Source: Rhizophagus clarus
Taxonomy: Eukaryota; Glomeromycota; Glomeromycetes; Glomerales; Glomeraceae
Assembly: GCA_015698045.1 (NCBI GenBank)
Contig: BLAL01000239.1
Coordinates: forward strand, 372,001 to 436,000
Direction of reading: 5' to 3'
DNA length: 64,000 nt
Every line of letters starts with the position of its first letter. The stretch's first letter is position 1. The notes beneath the pieces were generated by a model. That model made no database searches. It worked only from the letters and a program-made list of their open reading frames with translations, and had not been told where the DNA came from. The position numbers and the translations under genes were made by a program. Positions 10,249 through 22,379 of the stretch are shown piece after piece.

Positions 10249-12938
10249 AGTGAATGAATAATAATAATAATAAAAAAGAAATTATAATAAAAAAAAGAAT
10301 TAGTGATGATTGAGTTTGGAAAGGGTTTTTAAATAAAAAAATCTCCTTATGGATATTATGACTCAGAGTGAAATATTATGAAATAATAGTGTTTATATAA
10401 TTGTCATATTGACAAGACTGTTAGACTGATAAAAACTGAATCATTTTGCTAAACATGACTTTACATGACACTATTCTGATTTTAAACCATATCATTATAA
10501 CATATTAATATTTAAATTAAAAGTGAATATTGAAATATTAAGCAATATTATATATGACACAAATCTGATTGGTAAGTTAATAAAACTGAAACATTTTGCC
10601 AAATATAGCTTAATTTTTACAAGTAGGTATTGCAAATAATATGTATGTTTGGCTCATTCATGTTATATCTTGAAACTATGATGTATTTTTTGTAACTTAT
10701 GTTGGTCATAGTTAGTTAATCAAGTTTACTATAGCACAATTGAAATTGGTCAGTATGAATGATAAAAGAAAACTGTCAAGTCAAGGTCCTTCCATCCTTC
10801 ACGATCACATCAAAATAAAAAGCCAACTTTAAAATGTATACTACAATCCTTAATGCATAACGTGCATCTTAGCACAAAATAAAACTTTTCATTCTGTTCT
10901 CACTTTTTAAGAGACAAAAGAAATCAAAATTCAAAGAATAAAAAGAATCAGAAGAAAGTGGATAATCAAACACTGCTAAAAATTTTTAACCAGCTTATTT
11001 CAATATAATTAATATTGCCACGTTAGTGGCAACCTGGTTAGCCAATCAGAAGCTTCAAGTCACATGCAAATTCATCTGGTTGCGATTTCTTGCGTTTTTG
11101 GAGTAAAAAAAACTTTCACTTAGGTAGTTTCTGCTAAAAAAGTGCAATTTAAAAAACTATTTCTTTTTTATATAATTGCGATTACTACTTTAGCAATATT
11201 ACACTTATATTAATTTATGGTGTATTCATTGTGTATACTTATAAATTATGATCATGTACAGTATTTAATATACAAATTCGTTGTTAATTATAGTGCACTT
11301 ATTTTAAATTTTTAATTGTTATAGACACTTTATGGAGTCTGGTAGTAATAAAGCAGACAAAAGTTAGTTAAAATAATTATCCTAAAACAAACCTGCCATC
11401 AGCAAAATAATCTTGAACATATTGTTTTTTTTTCATTCTGTTTGTAAAAATTTTTCTAGTTTTTGATGAAGTTTCAATCTCGTACATGAAGCTACTACTT
11501 CCACGAAGATGTTAAAATCTTATTTTGAACATATTGGTAATTTACGTGCTATTAATTCAGTTGGATGTTTTTTTTCGTTCAGTCTTTCGGGCCAGTTTAC
11601 AAGATAATTCTAATGTACAATAATACCGAACCTTTGCTAAAATCTGTAATTTATTAACAGGTGGTTACTTAAGCGGCATTAAAGTGACATCAATTTCATA
11701 ATGACAGGTTTAATAAATTTAAATAATAAATATTTTCAAATCAAAAATTATTATATTAATCTTTAAGAAATAGTAATATAGATTGAAAATTAGCTGAAAA
11801 AATTAATTTAAAATATTTTTTCAATCTATTAAATAATATTTGACAAAGAATTAACCAATTTACAGGGGTCTTGTATATTGCTTTTCGTACATTCAATTAG
11901 ATGTATATATACCGCATAAATTATAAAATAAAATTATAAGAAGAAAAAATTTGTTTTCGGAGGAATAAGACCTTAAATTGAATAATGTGCATGATATTAT
12001 ATCCTTTTTCCTCTTTCTTGTACTTTCTATCACTTTAGACAACTATTTCTCATACTAAGCAAGGCTTTTTTTTTAAATTATTATTTTAAAGTGAAATGTT
12101 AACCATCATTCATTTTATTTTATTTTTGTTTAGGTTATTTTTTTAAATAAAAATCTTTTTTTCTTTTTTTTTATCTTTACACAAATGGTTAAATAATGTT
12201 ATATGGCTATTTGTATAGGTAGGTAGGAATCGGTCTATTTTTATTTTTATTTTTTTTTTAAATGGTTGGAGGATTCGTGAAATTTTCTATAGAAAATTAA
12301 TTTTTTAATTTCTTCTGGCAAAAAGCTACATTTCATCATCTTTTTTTTAGACAGCTGAGTAGTCCACTAAAAGTTTATTTTTCCTTTTTTTTAAAGAAAT
12401 AGAGAAAAAACTTGTTTCTATTTGCGAAAATTCATTTTTTTTGATCTTTGAGGTTTCTTTTAAATGATTTTTCTTTTACAAGTCATTTTACTAATGTTTT
12501 GATTTTCTTTTTTATGTATTTAAGACAGCTTGTGCTTCTGGGTTTTTAGTTACGTGAAATTTGGTAGGGGCCAAAGAAGCTTTTTTCTTTAATTTATTTA
12601 AACAAAACATTTCTAACATTATATTTTTCTTCTTTTTTAGACCCTCTCGAGCGTGGATTTCAGAATTTGGTAAATTTTTTTCTGGAATACAGGCTTGGTG
12701 AGTTAGTTTTCGGTGGGGGTTTTTTTAATCTTTTTTCTAAAAAACCCTAGCTTATATTTCATTGTTTTTTCTTTTTTTTTTTAAGTGACCATTTCTTTGG
12801 GGTCTTGGCTGCTGACTACTTCATCAACACACGAATTTAATTGAGGTCTAGCTTTGGGATTGTTTCTGGAATAGATGTACTGTGTAAGTTTAATCTTATT
12901 TATTGTAACTTGGTTTCTTAATAAAAGAGATAGATTAA
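10249..12938. other. Intergenic; dispersed repeat fragments and exon-like modules
   Basis: About 120 bp upstream of copy 1 match the flank of copy 2. At 10390-10460 and 10560-10620, sequences with ACTGATAAAAACTGAATCAT recur, and an inverted relative lies near 18690-18755. From about 12240 the sequence holds polypyrimidine-AG modules (for example TTTTTTAG at 12633-12640) described under the modular repeat. No coding gene is recognised. Confidence 0.45.
12240..12938 (+). repeat. Exon-like modular repeat, block 1
   Basis: Successive units have a T-rich tract ending in TTTTTTAG, then 30-50 bp with GTGGAAATTT-like or GTGAAATTTGG-like words, then AACAAAACATTTC and a new T-rich tract. Relatives lie at 14440-15560, 20440-20560, 59850-61300 and, inverted, 24960-25640 and 44400-44740. 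Confidence 0.5.
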
Positions 12939-13440
12939 TATGGTGCCGGAAGTCTATACTCAACAATAAAATTGGGGTACTTTTTCAGCACTTTAAAAAA
13001 ATAAAGTTTTAAAGAAATTAAACTGGTAACTTTATTCTTCAAGACAAGTACTATTAAATTACTGGTCAGTTTTTCAAAAAAACATCTATATAAAAAGGTA
13101 TAAGCCATTTAAGATTAGGTGATTTTTATATAAGCAGCCTATTTTTGAAACAAATCAATCACGTGAATGCAATTTTATTGGCCAATATTTATTATTCGGA
13201 CTGAAATTTTCATTTATAAACTCAATACCTATTAAAATCAACTTAAATTCTGAATTCAATCTAATGTTTTTCTATTCCCAAAGCCGATTTTCTTTTTTAA
13301 AAAAATTCCTTTTATATCCATGCTCGTATTTGATTGTTTTATTTTTCTTGCAAATTCACGAATTCCTATTGGCTACTCGTCACTCACGTGACAGACAAAA
13401 AATTTGAAACAAATTTCGAGTATAGACTTCTGGCACCATA
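12939..13440. mobile_element. 498-bp MITE with TA target duplication (Tc1/mariner-like)
   Basis: The element 12941-13438 has terminal inverted repeats of 22 bp with one mismatch, beginning TGGTGCCGGAAGTCTATACT on the left and TGGTGCCAGAAGTCTATACT on the right (opposite strand). It is flanked by TA on both sides (12939-12940, 13439-13440). There is no internal transposase. TA duplication is the hallmark of the Tc1/mariner superfamily, but the TIR does not identify a named family. The ORFs overlapping its ends are TIR shadows. Confidence 0.75.
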
Positions 13441-14430
13441 ACCATTATTTTTGTGTTTTTTTTGGGTTCACCTTCGGGTTTCATTTTAATTGACCAGGAT
13501 GCCGAATTAAAGCTGAGATATACAACCCATCCAATAAAGTTGATATGAATGGTAACAGTAGTAGTACTATAGTCACGAATTTGAATATGAATACCGAGTA
13601 TTTCTTCAAAATTATACAATATTTGATATTGTTTTGATGCAAAATATTGATTACATATTTACTAAATTTTATATACTGTATTTATGAGATACTGTATCTA
13701 CAATACATCCATTAAATTTTATCAGTTGTTATATACAATATATCTATCGATGTAGCTAAAATTTTAATAGTTATTTAAATTTTTTTTTTTTAAATTCGTC
13801 ACGACTTTGATAATAAATCGTGATGATTTATTGGATTGGTTGAAAAATCTGATCTGTGATCGTTTAGTGCTGAAGTTCACAGTTACTTGCACGATTCATA
13901 ACTTTTTTTATTGAACTGAACTGAAATACTGCTAACGTTTTTTAAAATTTTTTAATTAAAGTATTAAAAAAATACTTGTTGTCGTCTTCATTGTTGAAAA
14001 ATTTGCAGTTCAGTTAACTTTTATTAAATATGTCACAATGCTAATTACTGGTATAAAATCGCAATAAAAAACTTTCCATATTTATTGTAAAACTTAAAGG
14101 CAATATCTACAGACAAAGATTTGAACCTAATCCTTCTCAGTTTCATTAATTAGGTGAAATCTATAATTTTAAAAGAAAAAATCAAAAAACACCCAGTGCA
14201 TATGCCAGTTAGAGTTTAAGAGTTTTCAACTAGCTGGATAAAATTATGCTGTGAGGAAGGTAATATTTGTCTGGTAATGCACATCTATTTAGTTGTTCTT
14301 CCACTAATAATAAAATGGTTCAATATTGACCCTATAAAAATTTTTGTCGGATATACTCCAATTTTTTTGACAACATTCTGACAATATTCCGATTATTTTT
14401 TAAGTCAATTAATTCACACTTTTTTTTAAT
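13441..14430. other. Intergenic, nothing recognised
   Basis: AT-rich sequence without coding signals or clear repeats. Confidence 0.5.
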
Positions 14431-15560
14431 TTTTTTAAACTGTCCTTCATTTTTCTTTCTCTTCCCTTCGTCCAATCTTTTGTCCTTTTTCTTTCTTTGT
14501 CCTTCACCTTCCCTCCACTTTCCTTCATCTTTTTTTCTACTTTCCCGCCTCTCTCATACTTTTTGTTGAAAAACGAAACTTTTTAGGCAATTCTTTCATC
14601 TTCTTGACGCGAAATTTTGAAATTTTTTTTTATTTTTATTTCAACAAACTTTTAGACGGCTGGTTCTTTGGGATATTTGGACGTGTGGAAACTTAATAAG
14701 AGAGTGTTGGTTTTTATTAATTATTCATTTAACGAAACATTTTACTTACATTTCAACTTACTCTTTTTTTAGATGGACAGGCCTTGAACACATGGAAATT
14801 TGACATGAAATCGTTAAGTTTTTAAACAGCAGGAAAGGTCTTTGGACGTGTGAAATTCTGATGGCTATTTTCATGTTTTTCTATAATCATTTATGTTAAC
14901 GACGTTAACGAACAGTACTAACAGTTCATTTCTTTTTCTTGTGGCTCTTTCGGGTTACTGGTTTGGACGTTAGTTAAGTATTTTAGCAAAACAGCTACTA
15001 ATAAAGTATCTAGACGCGTAAGAAATTTGATTAATGAGTATTTTTTTCTTTGAATTAATTCGATTAATGAAACGATTACTACTGTCCCATGTTTTTATTT
15101 TTTAGGTGACTTTTCGACTTTTTGGACGCACGGTTGGTGTTGTTTTGCAGTTTAAATTTTGTTTTTTTGACGAATTAGTTTATTTTTTCTTATTATAGCC
15201 GGCCAGTTGCAATTTAGTAACATGAAAATATTAATGTCTTTTTAGTGGGAATCTGGCCAAATTTTGATTCCAGATCTCAGATAAGTTTCAAAAAAAAATT
15301 CTGTGAACTTTAATAAAAGCCTTAAAAAAAATTATTTATTTTAAAAAAGGATCTGACCCTATATTGATACTAGGGTCTATAGACAGGTTTTCGTTCAAAA
15401 ATTTACTAAAAAATTGTTATATTGACGTATTTTATTGAGTTTTTTTTCTTCACTTTTGTAGGACATTGTATGGGTTTAACTTTTTTTTCGATTTTGTAAG
15501 GACTTCAGCTTCTTTTTTAAAGCTTCAATACTTGATAAGTCTTTGAAAACATTTTTTTTC
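14431..15560 (+). repeat. Pyrimidine-rich tract followed by exon-like modular repeat, block 2
   Basis: A C/T-only-like stretch (about 14440-14560, many CCTTC, CTTTC) leads into at least four modules. Examples are TTTTAG at 14650-14655 followed by a segment with GGACGTGTGGAAACTT, TTTTTTTAG ending at 14772 followed by ACACATGGAAATTTG, and TTTTTAG at 15104 followed by TTGGACGCACGG. Between modules TAACGAAACATTTTACTTAC recurs in degenerate form. No long reading frame links them. Confidence 0.5.
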
Positions 15561-16176
15561 TTAAAAAATAACATTTTTTGTAGGTCTCTAGAGAATGTTT
15601 TATCCAACTTTCTTGAAAGAAATTTTAGTTATTTATTCAAGATTTTCTTCATTTATCACACGATACATATTCACATTTATAGTTTTGGTTTTGATTTGTT
15701 AAATTATGTATGTCACTTAAACGGTTTTGCAAATTTTAGAGAGGTCTTTATAATAGATTAAGTACCATCTATGAAAAAGGTTTCAATATCTTGTAATATT
15801 CCATTTGCATTCATTAAATCATCTAATAATATTCCATTTAAATTTGTAAAATTCACAGAGTACAATTTGAGTGTTTCCAGAATAGTAAAATTCAGAACAT
15901 TTTTGGAATACAAAAACAAAAATAAAATCGGAGTATCATAAAAATTTTTTATAGGCGATACATCGAAAGGATGCTTTGGAAAAAAATAAATCACAATGTA
16001 TCTCATAAAGTCATCTCTAAAGCTTTATTACTTTGAGATTATGCAATTTAAAATATGTTGTATGAACTTAATCACAAATAAAACTATAAAATATATTTTT
16101 GATATTAAAACATTAAATGTCACTTTTAAAAGATCTCATAAGTCTATTTTAAATAACTAAGCTACTAAAAAATATC
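15561..16176. other. Intergenic; possible remnant of a leucine-rich protein
   Basis: A minus-strand frame of 82 residues (15758-16006) is rich in Leu and Asn, with LETLKLYSVNFTNLNG resembling one leucine-rich repeat as in fungal F-box/LRR proteins. It has no F-box and no neighbouring exons, so it is at best a fragment. Confidence 0.25.
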
Positions 16177-17274
16177 TTAAACCTTATTATATGAATAATT
16201 AGACATCACTTCTCCAACAGGTCTCCATAATATACGACGAAAACCAATCACCAAAATAACAAATCCTTTTAGCTCATTAGGATTTGATTTGGTTATTTTA
16301 ACTCTCCTATCAAATATTCCTGAGCTATAATAATCCGTGGGTTTTCCCTTTGCAATTATGTTCATATATGATCTTAATTGATTAATTCCTTTTTCTAATG
16401 TTTCACTTATAGTTATCTGGTTCATTTTATTATGTTCTTTGGACCAAAATGAATATGGTCTATTCATTAAAAGTTCTTCATTTTCCTTTTCCAAAGTTTT
16501 ATCCAAGTCTTCAAGATCATTTGTGCTATATTTATCCTTTTGTTTTTTTATCAAACCAACTAATGAAACATATTTTAATTCCAAACTAATATTGTAATCA
16601 CCTACACCTTTTACTACAAAAATATCTAAATATCCAAAACGACCAGATCCTTTTTGTTTTTTACCATCCATTACTAAAGAAAATTCTGGTATTCGATATT
16701 TTTGTGGTAAAAGGCCTTCAACAATTGCTTGGAGAACAGGCTCATTCATAGATGATAAAGACATTTGTGATCTTGATAATAAAGATGTCTTTAAATTTTT
16801 TATAAAGGGTATAATGTTGCCAGCAACAAGATTTTTATATGCTAATGTAGCATAAAGTGCATTATTAATAACATCTTTAAATACTAAATCATCTTTATTT
16901 TGTTCTAAGATTCGGATTTGTTTTGCTATATGGTCTAATAGTAAATAATTATTAAATATAAATTATTATGATATAAATATAAAATAATAATTAATTAAAC
17001 TATTATATACTTACCAGTAGATAAATCAACATCATTGTCATCATGTACTCTTTTTAATTCTACTTTTTGTTGATTTATATTTTTTTCAGTTAAAACTTTA
17101 GTTTTATTAGTAAGTAAATCAATATCTTCTTTCTTTTGAGTATTTTCAGCCCATATTTTAATAAAAACTGATTCTATTTCTTTTCCTAAATGATATATCT
17201 TACTATCTATATCATTGTATATATAGCAATTGTGAAATATGAGTTGCATATCTTTTTCAAATTCTTCAATATTT

Positions 17275-17430
17275 GGGCGTGCGTCAGTAGAAAAGGGGGA
17301 AATCGACTTTTTTTTTGTAATTTTGGTTATTAAGCTAATTTTGTGCACATGACCGAGATCAGCAAAGTGGTCCAATAAAATAAATTTTGAAAAAAAAGTC
17401 AATTTCCCCCTTTTCTACTGACGCACGCCC
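17275..17430. mobile_element. 156-bp MITE inside copy 2 exon 3
   Basis: The terminal inverted repeats start GGGCGTGCGTCAGTAGAAAA and are near perfect for about 37 bp. The flanks show ATTT on both sides (17271-17274 and 17431-17434). If the terminal base is counted as T/A, a 2-bp duplication TT would also fit. The uninterrupted sequence of copy 1 confirms the empty site. It has no coding capacity. Confidence 0.85.
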
Positions 17431-17727
17431 ATTTGTATATTCATCATTATCTAATTTTGAACTTATAGTAAATATATCCATTGGATTCTTTATAATTTTG
17501 GTAAGTTTATAAAACAGATTAATATTGGATTTACTTTCAAGTTCATGAAGTATATTGTAACAAAAGTTAGTAATAAGATTAATATCAGCAGCATTAGAAG
17601 AATCTTTGGTAGTGGGAATCTTGTCAGTAGTGATAGTAGGCATTACTAGATTTTCTTTATATTCCTTAATAATTTCTTGCCAGAATATTTCCAATAATTT
17701 GGCATGGTGTGATCGTTCGTTAATTAT

Positions 17728-17954
17728 CTGTAGTAAAAAGGATCATTAGTAGTGCATCATATTTTTATTTAGTGATTAAAGAAGGTACATAGCCAATTCC
17801 TCCTCCAGAATTAGCAGACTTTATCAACAACAAAGTAAAGCACCTGAACTGAGGGATTGGGGTGGTTACCAAGCTGTCAAATCCAGTAATTCCCCCAAGG
17901 CAGCCAATGACCGGCTCAGGGGTTACCTTACTTTGCAAAATAAAAAAAATGCAC
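17728..17954 (-). repeat. Intron 2 of copy 2 with the conserved embedded element
   Basis: It shares the block seen in copies 1 and 3, with a one-base loss that breaks the antisense frame that is open in copy 1. Donor is GTGCAT and acceptor CTACAG. Confidence 0.7.
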
Positions 17955-18249
17955 CTTAGTTTTTAAATCAGGGAAATTTTCTACTCCAGGCAAAAAACGA
18001 GAAAACCAAAAATTATTAAGATCCTTCAAATTTGTAGTAGTGATTGAATCAAAAATAACATCACGATGACTGATCAAAAACCCATAAAATGATGGTTGCT
18101 TATTTTGCTTTTTTAAATAAGAGATAAGAACTAGAAGGTGAAAAATTAGTTAGTTGTTAAATTTACAAGTAAAAATAAAGACTTAAGCCAAAATAAAGGT
18201 TGTATTTTGACTTACTATTTTGTCCAGGGTATTCCTCAGATGAATTCAT

Positions 18250-19746
18250 GTTGTTTTTTTTTGATATATTAGCTTAACAGTTATATAAATAATAAGATTG
18301 TAATACAATTGAACAGAAAGAAATTATACACAGTGGTTGAGCTTGGAAGAGACTTTAAATAAAAAAAATCTTGTTGAGATATTATGACCCAGAATACTAA
18401 CATAGCTGTAGCAATATTACTAAAGATGAGATGTTTGAGGCAAATTAATAGGTGTTTTATAGTAATCTTGATTAACTATGACCAAATCAACTATTTCATC
18501 AATATATCTAACCAATTTTGTCAAATTGGTCATACTGATAAAAGCTGAACCATATCAGATAATATCATGTATCAATATGACAAGAATAGAATCACATTAA
18601 ATAAGATATTGCTTTACATTTTGAAATATATATATATATTTATATTTAATTTAACTTATCATACTGATATGATTTTAATCAGAAATAGCATCATGTATGG
18701 CAAAATGATTCAGTTTTTACTAATCTAACAGTCTTGATAATATGACAATGAATAAACTCACATTATATAAATATTGCTCAATATTTAATGCATTCACTTG
18801 ATATATATATATAATGTGATGACGAGGTATATTAATCCACTCAGCTGTTATACAAATGCTACATATTCGCATTTTATAGCAGTTTATACATGTTATTGAC
18901 TATATGTAATTTGAGTTACCGTTAATGTTAAAACAGGTCCAGAACAGAACTTACACTTTTCGTTTCGGCCTTAAAAAAAAAAAGTTTTCGATTAATTTTT
19001 AGATAACATTTTAACATAAGATTAATGAATCTGTAACTCTGTGACTCATTAAAAACATTTATGATTATAATGTTTTCTGAGAAATTGTCTCTTAATAAGA
19101 ATTCTACAAATTTTCTCACTGACACCATATTTTATAGATGATTATCGGAACTTGTCGTATTCCAGTCACTTTTAGTATATAATGATTACACGAAAGTGTA
19201 TTATTCATAAATTCTATACCAATCTTAATTATGTATTTAGTGAGATAGGTGGTTTACTCTAATCGACATTATGACACCATTAATGAGAAATTAATAGCAC
19301 GACCTACTAAATATATTGTAGCGATTCACGAATTAATGATAGACTACTAATCCATGCATTGTTATCCAGCTTTACTTTAAAAATTTTTGTTGATTCTAAA
19401 ATTTAAATACTTATTCTATCGGCAAAGACATTTAAAGAATAAAAATTAAATATAACAGATAAAAAAAATTTATTTATTATGATACTAAATAAATTTGTAT
19501 TGCGTTGTTCTTTGTAATTTTTTCATTTCTTTTTTTTTTCTCATTTAAATTCAATAAAATCCTACATTGTTTAAATTTAATGTCATATAGAAATTTTAAA
19601 CTCCCATAATGTGATATATAAACTATACAAAAATCACAGTTTCACTCAGCTTAGAAGCTTAGAAGAAAACATTTAAAAAATTTTTATTAATCAGTATAGC
19701 CATCCTAGCCTTCAGGAATGACTGATCGTACTCAGCCTGATTACGA
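18250..19746. other. Intergenic; degenerate inverted repeat at 18530-18755
   Basis: CATACTGATAAAAGCTGAAC near 18535 pairs imperfectly with the inverse of GATTCAGTTTTTACTAATCT near 18707-18727, suggesting a decayed foldback element. A related sequence lies at 10390-10460. No gene is seen. Confidence 0.35.
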
Positions 19747-19875
19747 CTAGAAGGAGGTATTCCTATCTGTTTCACGCTTTACAGCCCTAGCCCGTGCTCG
19801 TGCCTTATGTTTATGATTGACCTTAGACATAAATGATTTGCGGTTTTTACCATGAGCTTTGCTATGTTTTGTCAT
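19747..19875 (-). CDS. Small basic protein exon, 42 residues, unknown
   Basis: From ATG 19875 the frame encodes a very basic 42-residue product starting MTKHSKAHGKNRKSF and continuing with KARARARAVKRETDR to a stop at 19747. Base composition is markedly less AT-rich than the surroundings, which argues for selection on coding. The ATG is preceded by TTTGTAG on the coding strand, so this may be the last exon of a longer gene; the frame is open to 19932. The composition would suit RNA or ribosome binding, but no family is recognised. Confidence 0.4.
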   Translation of the reverse strand: MTKHSKAHGKNRKSFMSKVNHKHKARARARAVKRETDRNTSF

Positions 19876-20011
19876 CCTACAAATGAAAAAACAGTCAGTA
19901 CCGGAGTTTTTATCATACTGAAAGAAGAACAAAAAAAAAACCGAGAAAAAAAATAAATTTAATTAGAAAATAAAGATAAAAAAAAAATAATAATAATAAT
20001 AAAGGAAAAAT

Positions 20012-20284
20012 TTAAAATAAAAGAAATAAAATAATGAAGAAAAAAAAATGAAAAAAATAGAAATACCTATTTGAAAAAAAAAGTAGATTTTTTTTTTTTA
20101 TGTTGAAAAATTTTTGAAATTTTTGGTCCTTTTTATTATTTACTGTATGAGTCACAAATACACGAGATGTGAAACGTATTTTGATTTGATAATTATGTAA
20201 AGGAAAACTTTCGCCAAGAGGTGAACTGAAAATTTCAGTAGGATCTTGCCCTAGTATTAAACAGTTTAATGATGCTGTCATCAA
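20012..20284 (-). pseudogene. Crinkler-like N-terminal fragment
   Basis: The minus-strand frame begins MMTASLNCLILGQDPTEIF, which resembles the ubiquitin-like N-terminus of Crinkler (CRN)-type proteins common in Rhizophagus and oomycetes (pattern LNCLxLG followed by F). The resemblance holds for about 45 residues; then the frame becomes low complexity (KKK and poly-Phe). A possible donor ACA|GTAAAT lies near 20140, but no matching downstream exon with the CRN C-terminus was found. It is probably a truncated copy or a lone first exon. The call rests on a short motif and is tentative. Confidence 0.4.
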
Positions 20285-21675
20285 CGTAGTTTTTAAGAAA
20301 ATTTAGAAAGAGAAAAATGCAAGTCTATGGTATATATTGACTATAGATAACTTGTTGTGACCGAAATACTTTAGAAAAAATATTAATCTATCAGTACACG
20401 AAAAATAGGTTTTTTTTTTGATTTTTCAACGAATTCTCAGAGTATTTATTAAAAAACAAGCTTTTATTTACATTTCTATTTTTTTTTTAGACGACTAGTC
20501 TTCTTGCTAGCTGGAGAGCTATCTACACTAACACGTCGTTCCTTTAACAGTCCAACAATGATGCCGAATACCCTTTCATGGTGCATCGAAATAATTCAAG
20601 GTCGCAAAATAACTATTAATTATGTGTGTTAGTACTGTACCATTATGATACAAGACAATAGTGACTAGTGTTGTTAATTGGTTGCATAACAAGAGTCAAG
20701 TGGCAATATTTTGTGAGGCCTTCACATAAGAACATTCAGTAGAACTAATGGTATTTAACATTTTATAAAGTAAGTAATTAAACCATTTCTTTATTTCTTT
20801 TTAAATGAAGAATTAAGAATTAAATAGGTTTACAACTATTTATAAATTAAAAAGAAACAATATCCTATTTATATCTAAGATAAAAGTTCAATTATTAGTA
20901 AATATAACAAATCAACATTGCGCGACTATGCCGAAGTATTGTATGGTGCGGATTGTGCTATATGCGAATTATATTTAAGAAATAACCAGGTTTAAACTTT
21001 TCTTCATACAGTTTAAGGATCCCTTATCTAATATACACCTCGCTCATAAAAAATGAATTTTCTAAACTAGTGATTATTTCTTGTCAGGATTTTAGCTGTC
21101 AAGATTTTAACTGTCGGGATTTTATTACTGTCAAGATTTTGATTCAACCGGGATTTTGGTTTACCGGGATTCTGGTGTCGGGGTTATAGACTATCGATAT
21201 TATAGTTGTCAGGATTTTGGGGAGATCCCCCTTGAACGTTATCATTATAGCAAGATATGCAAATGAATTTTCTCTATTAATTTATTAGAAAGACCGATTT
21301 TCGTAATACATTCAATTATGAACTTTCTATAATAGATATATAATTTTTTCACATATGTTAAAGGAAGATCGGATGAAGATAATAAAGGAGCAATTTAATT
21401 GATATTATATTCATGTTATTTAATACTCGGTGAAACGTCAAATAAAGAAATGGCGTCGGCCGTTTGTCAATTAAGGAAATTGGAGATGTGAAAGAAATTA
21501 ACTTTATTAACGAAAGAAAGAAATAAAGGAAATAAATTTATACAGTCATAGCTCAGTAAAATGTAATAAATAGCCACAAATTATTCCGAGCATAAAAATT
21601 CTGGATAAAAAGTATTGTTACAAGAAATTTAGGACACTTTTACCTTTGTCTTTTGCGTCCATCCAGAAAAAAAAA
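20285..21675. other. Intergenic; short modular repeat and GATTTT repeat array
   Basis: One exon-like module is present (TTTTTTTTTAG ending at 20490, followed by ACGACTAGTC). A degenerate array of TGTCNGGATTTT units follows at 21083-21240. No gene is recognised. Confidence 0.45.
21083..21240 (+). repeat. Degenerate TGTCAGGATTTT array ending in GGGGAGATCCCC
   Basis: About nine units of TGTC(A/G)(A/G)GATTTT or CCGGGATTTTGG with variable 14-20 bp spacing end at the hairpin-like GGGGAGATCCCC. Such clusters are often subterminal binding sites of DNA transposons; the other end of any such element was not found. Confidence 0.5.
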
Positions 21676-22379
21676 ATGAGGATATTATTTGCTCAGTTGT
21701 GTAAATTATACACAGTTTTTTTGGTATACTAGTTTTAGGAGCACCCCTAAATAACGAGACTAGTATGATTCCATTGAATCACTTACAAAAGAGAATCACA
21801 ACTCCCCTTTGTCCTGAGAATCACCTTGTTTACGTTGAATCTGTGTGCGAGTCAATACACTCAATTCATACAACTTGCAATACTAATGCAAATCCACCTG
21901 ATACTAAGTTTATTTCTTATCCATGTCAACCACTCGAAACTTGTATTCAATTTTATGTTCCATCACCAGATCCCAACCAAGAACTGATTCCACATTCACA
22001 ATGTATTAATGGCGACAAAATTAGAGTATGGGATAATCATGATGACCCCGAAGCCGATACCTGTTCGTATAATGCTGGCTACGCTTCTGGTCCAACACCA
22101 GTAGAAATAGAGATTGCATTTATAGTATATGATAATAATAACCTACCGATACAGGTAAATAAGCTGGTTGCATATTATAAAGGTAATCTTCTTAAAGAAA
22201 ATTACAGTGATAGTAACAATTACTACGCCATTATTCCGGGATATAATGAGGGGGAAACGATTAAATACTGTTTTAATGCAGGCGAAGACACACGAAGCAT
22301 AGTAACAGCTCATGCTACTGCTCAAAAGTTTTATTTACTTAGTGATCCCGGAGCTGCGGAATTTTTAGATCCTTTATAA
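21676..22379 (+). CDS. Cys-rich probable secreted protein with frameshift in the signal peptide
   Basis: The main frame runs from ATG 21765 to a stop at 22377 and encodes 204 residues with eight Cys (for example TPLCPENH, SVCESIH, ADTCSYNAG, IKYCFNAG), suited to disulfides. Upstream, ATG 21676 opens a short frame MRILFAQLCKLYTVF. After a run of seven T (21716-21722) the other frame continues hydrophobic and joins the main ORF (GILVLGAPL). Together they look like an N-terminal signal peptide cut by a one-base loss in the T run, either a real mutation or a homopolymer error. Without the upstream part the product from 21765 would lack a signal. No family is recognised; a secreted, possibly effector-like role is inference. 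Confidence 0.55.

Larger units (their letters stand above)
16177..18249 (-). pseudogene. Bromodomain plus PD-(D/E)XK-type nuclease, copy 2, interrupted by a MITE
   Basis: The exon plan is the same as in copy 1: 18216-18249, 17955-18130, 17015-17727 (interrupted) and 16177-16934. Protein identity to copy 1 is high; the nuclease residues (GYLDIFV, LELKY, QLRSYM) and the bromodomain Asn (YND) are kept. Exon 3 is split by a 156-bp element at 17275-17430 with an ATTT duplication, falling in the bromodomain just after DNDEYTN. The insertion shifts frame; taking out 160 bp leaves 553 bp of exon 3, the phase needed to join exon 4. The gene therefore seems to have been intact until this insertion. A truncated protein with only the N-domain, or internal initiation giving the nuclease alone, remains possible. 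Confidence 0.8.

Noticed and set aside
12781..13619. Two minus-strand ORFs of 61 and 79 residues
   Set aside because: They overlap the two TIRs of the TA-flanked MITE and share the mirrored sequence; neither has protein character.
17275..17430. The insertion in copy 2 as an intron (introner-like)
   Set aside because: The ends are GGGCGTG and CGCACGCCC with no GT-AG arrangement that keeps frame; TIRs and ATTT flanks fit a transposon.
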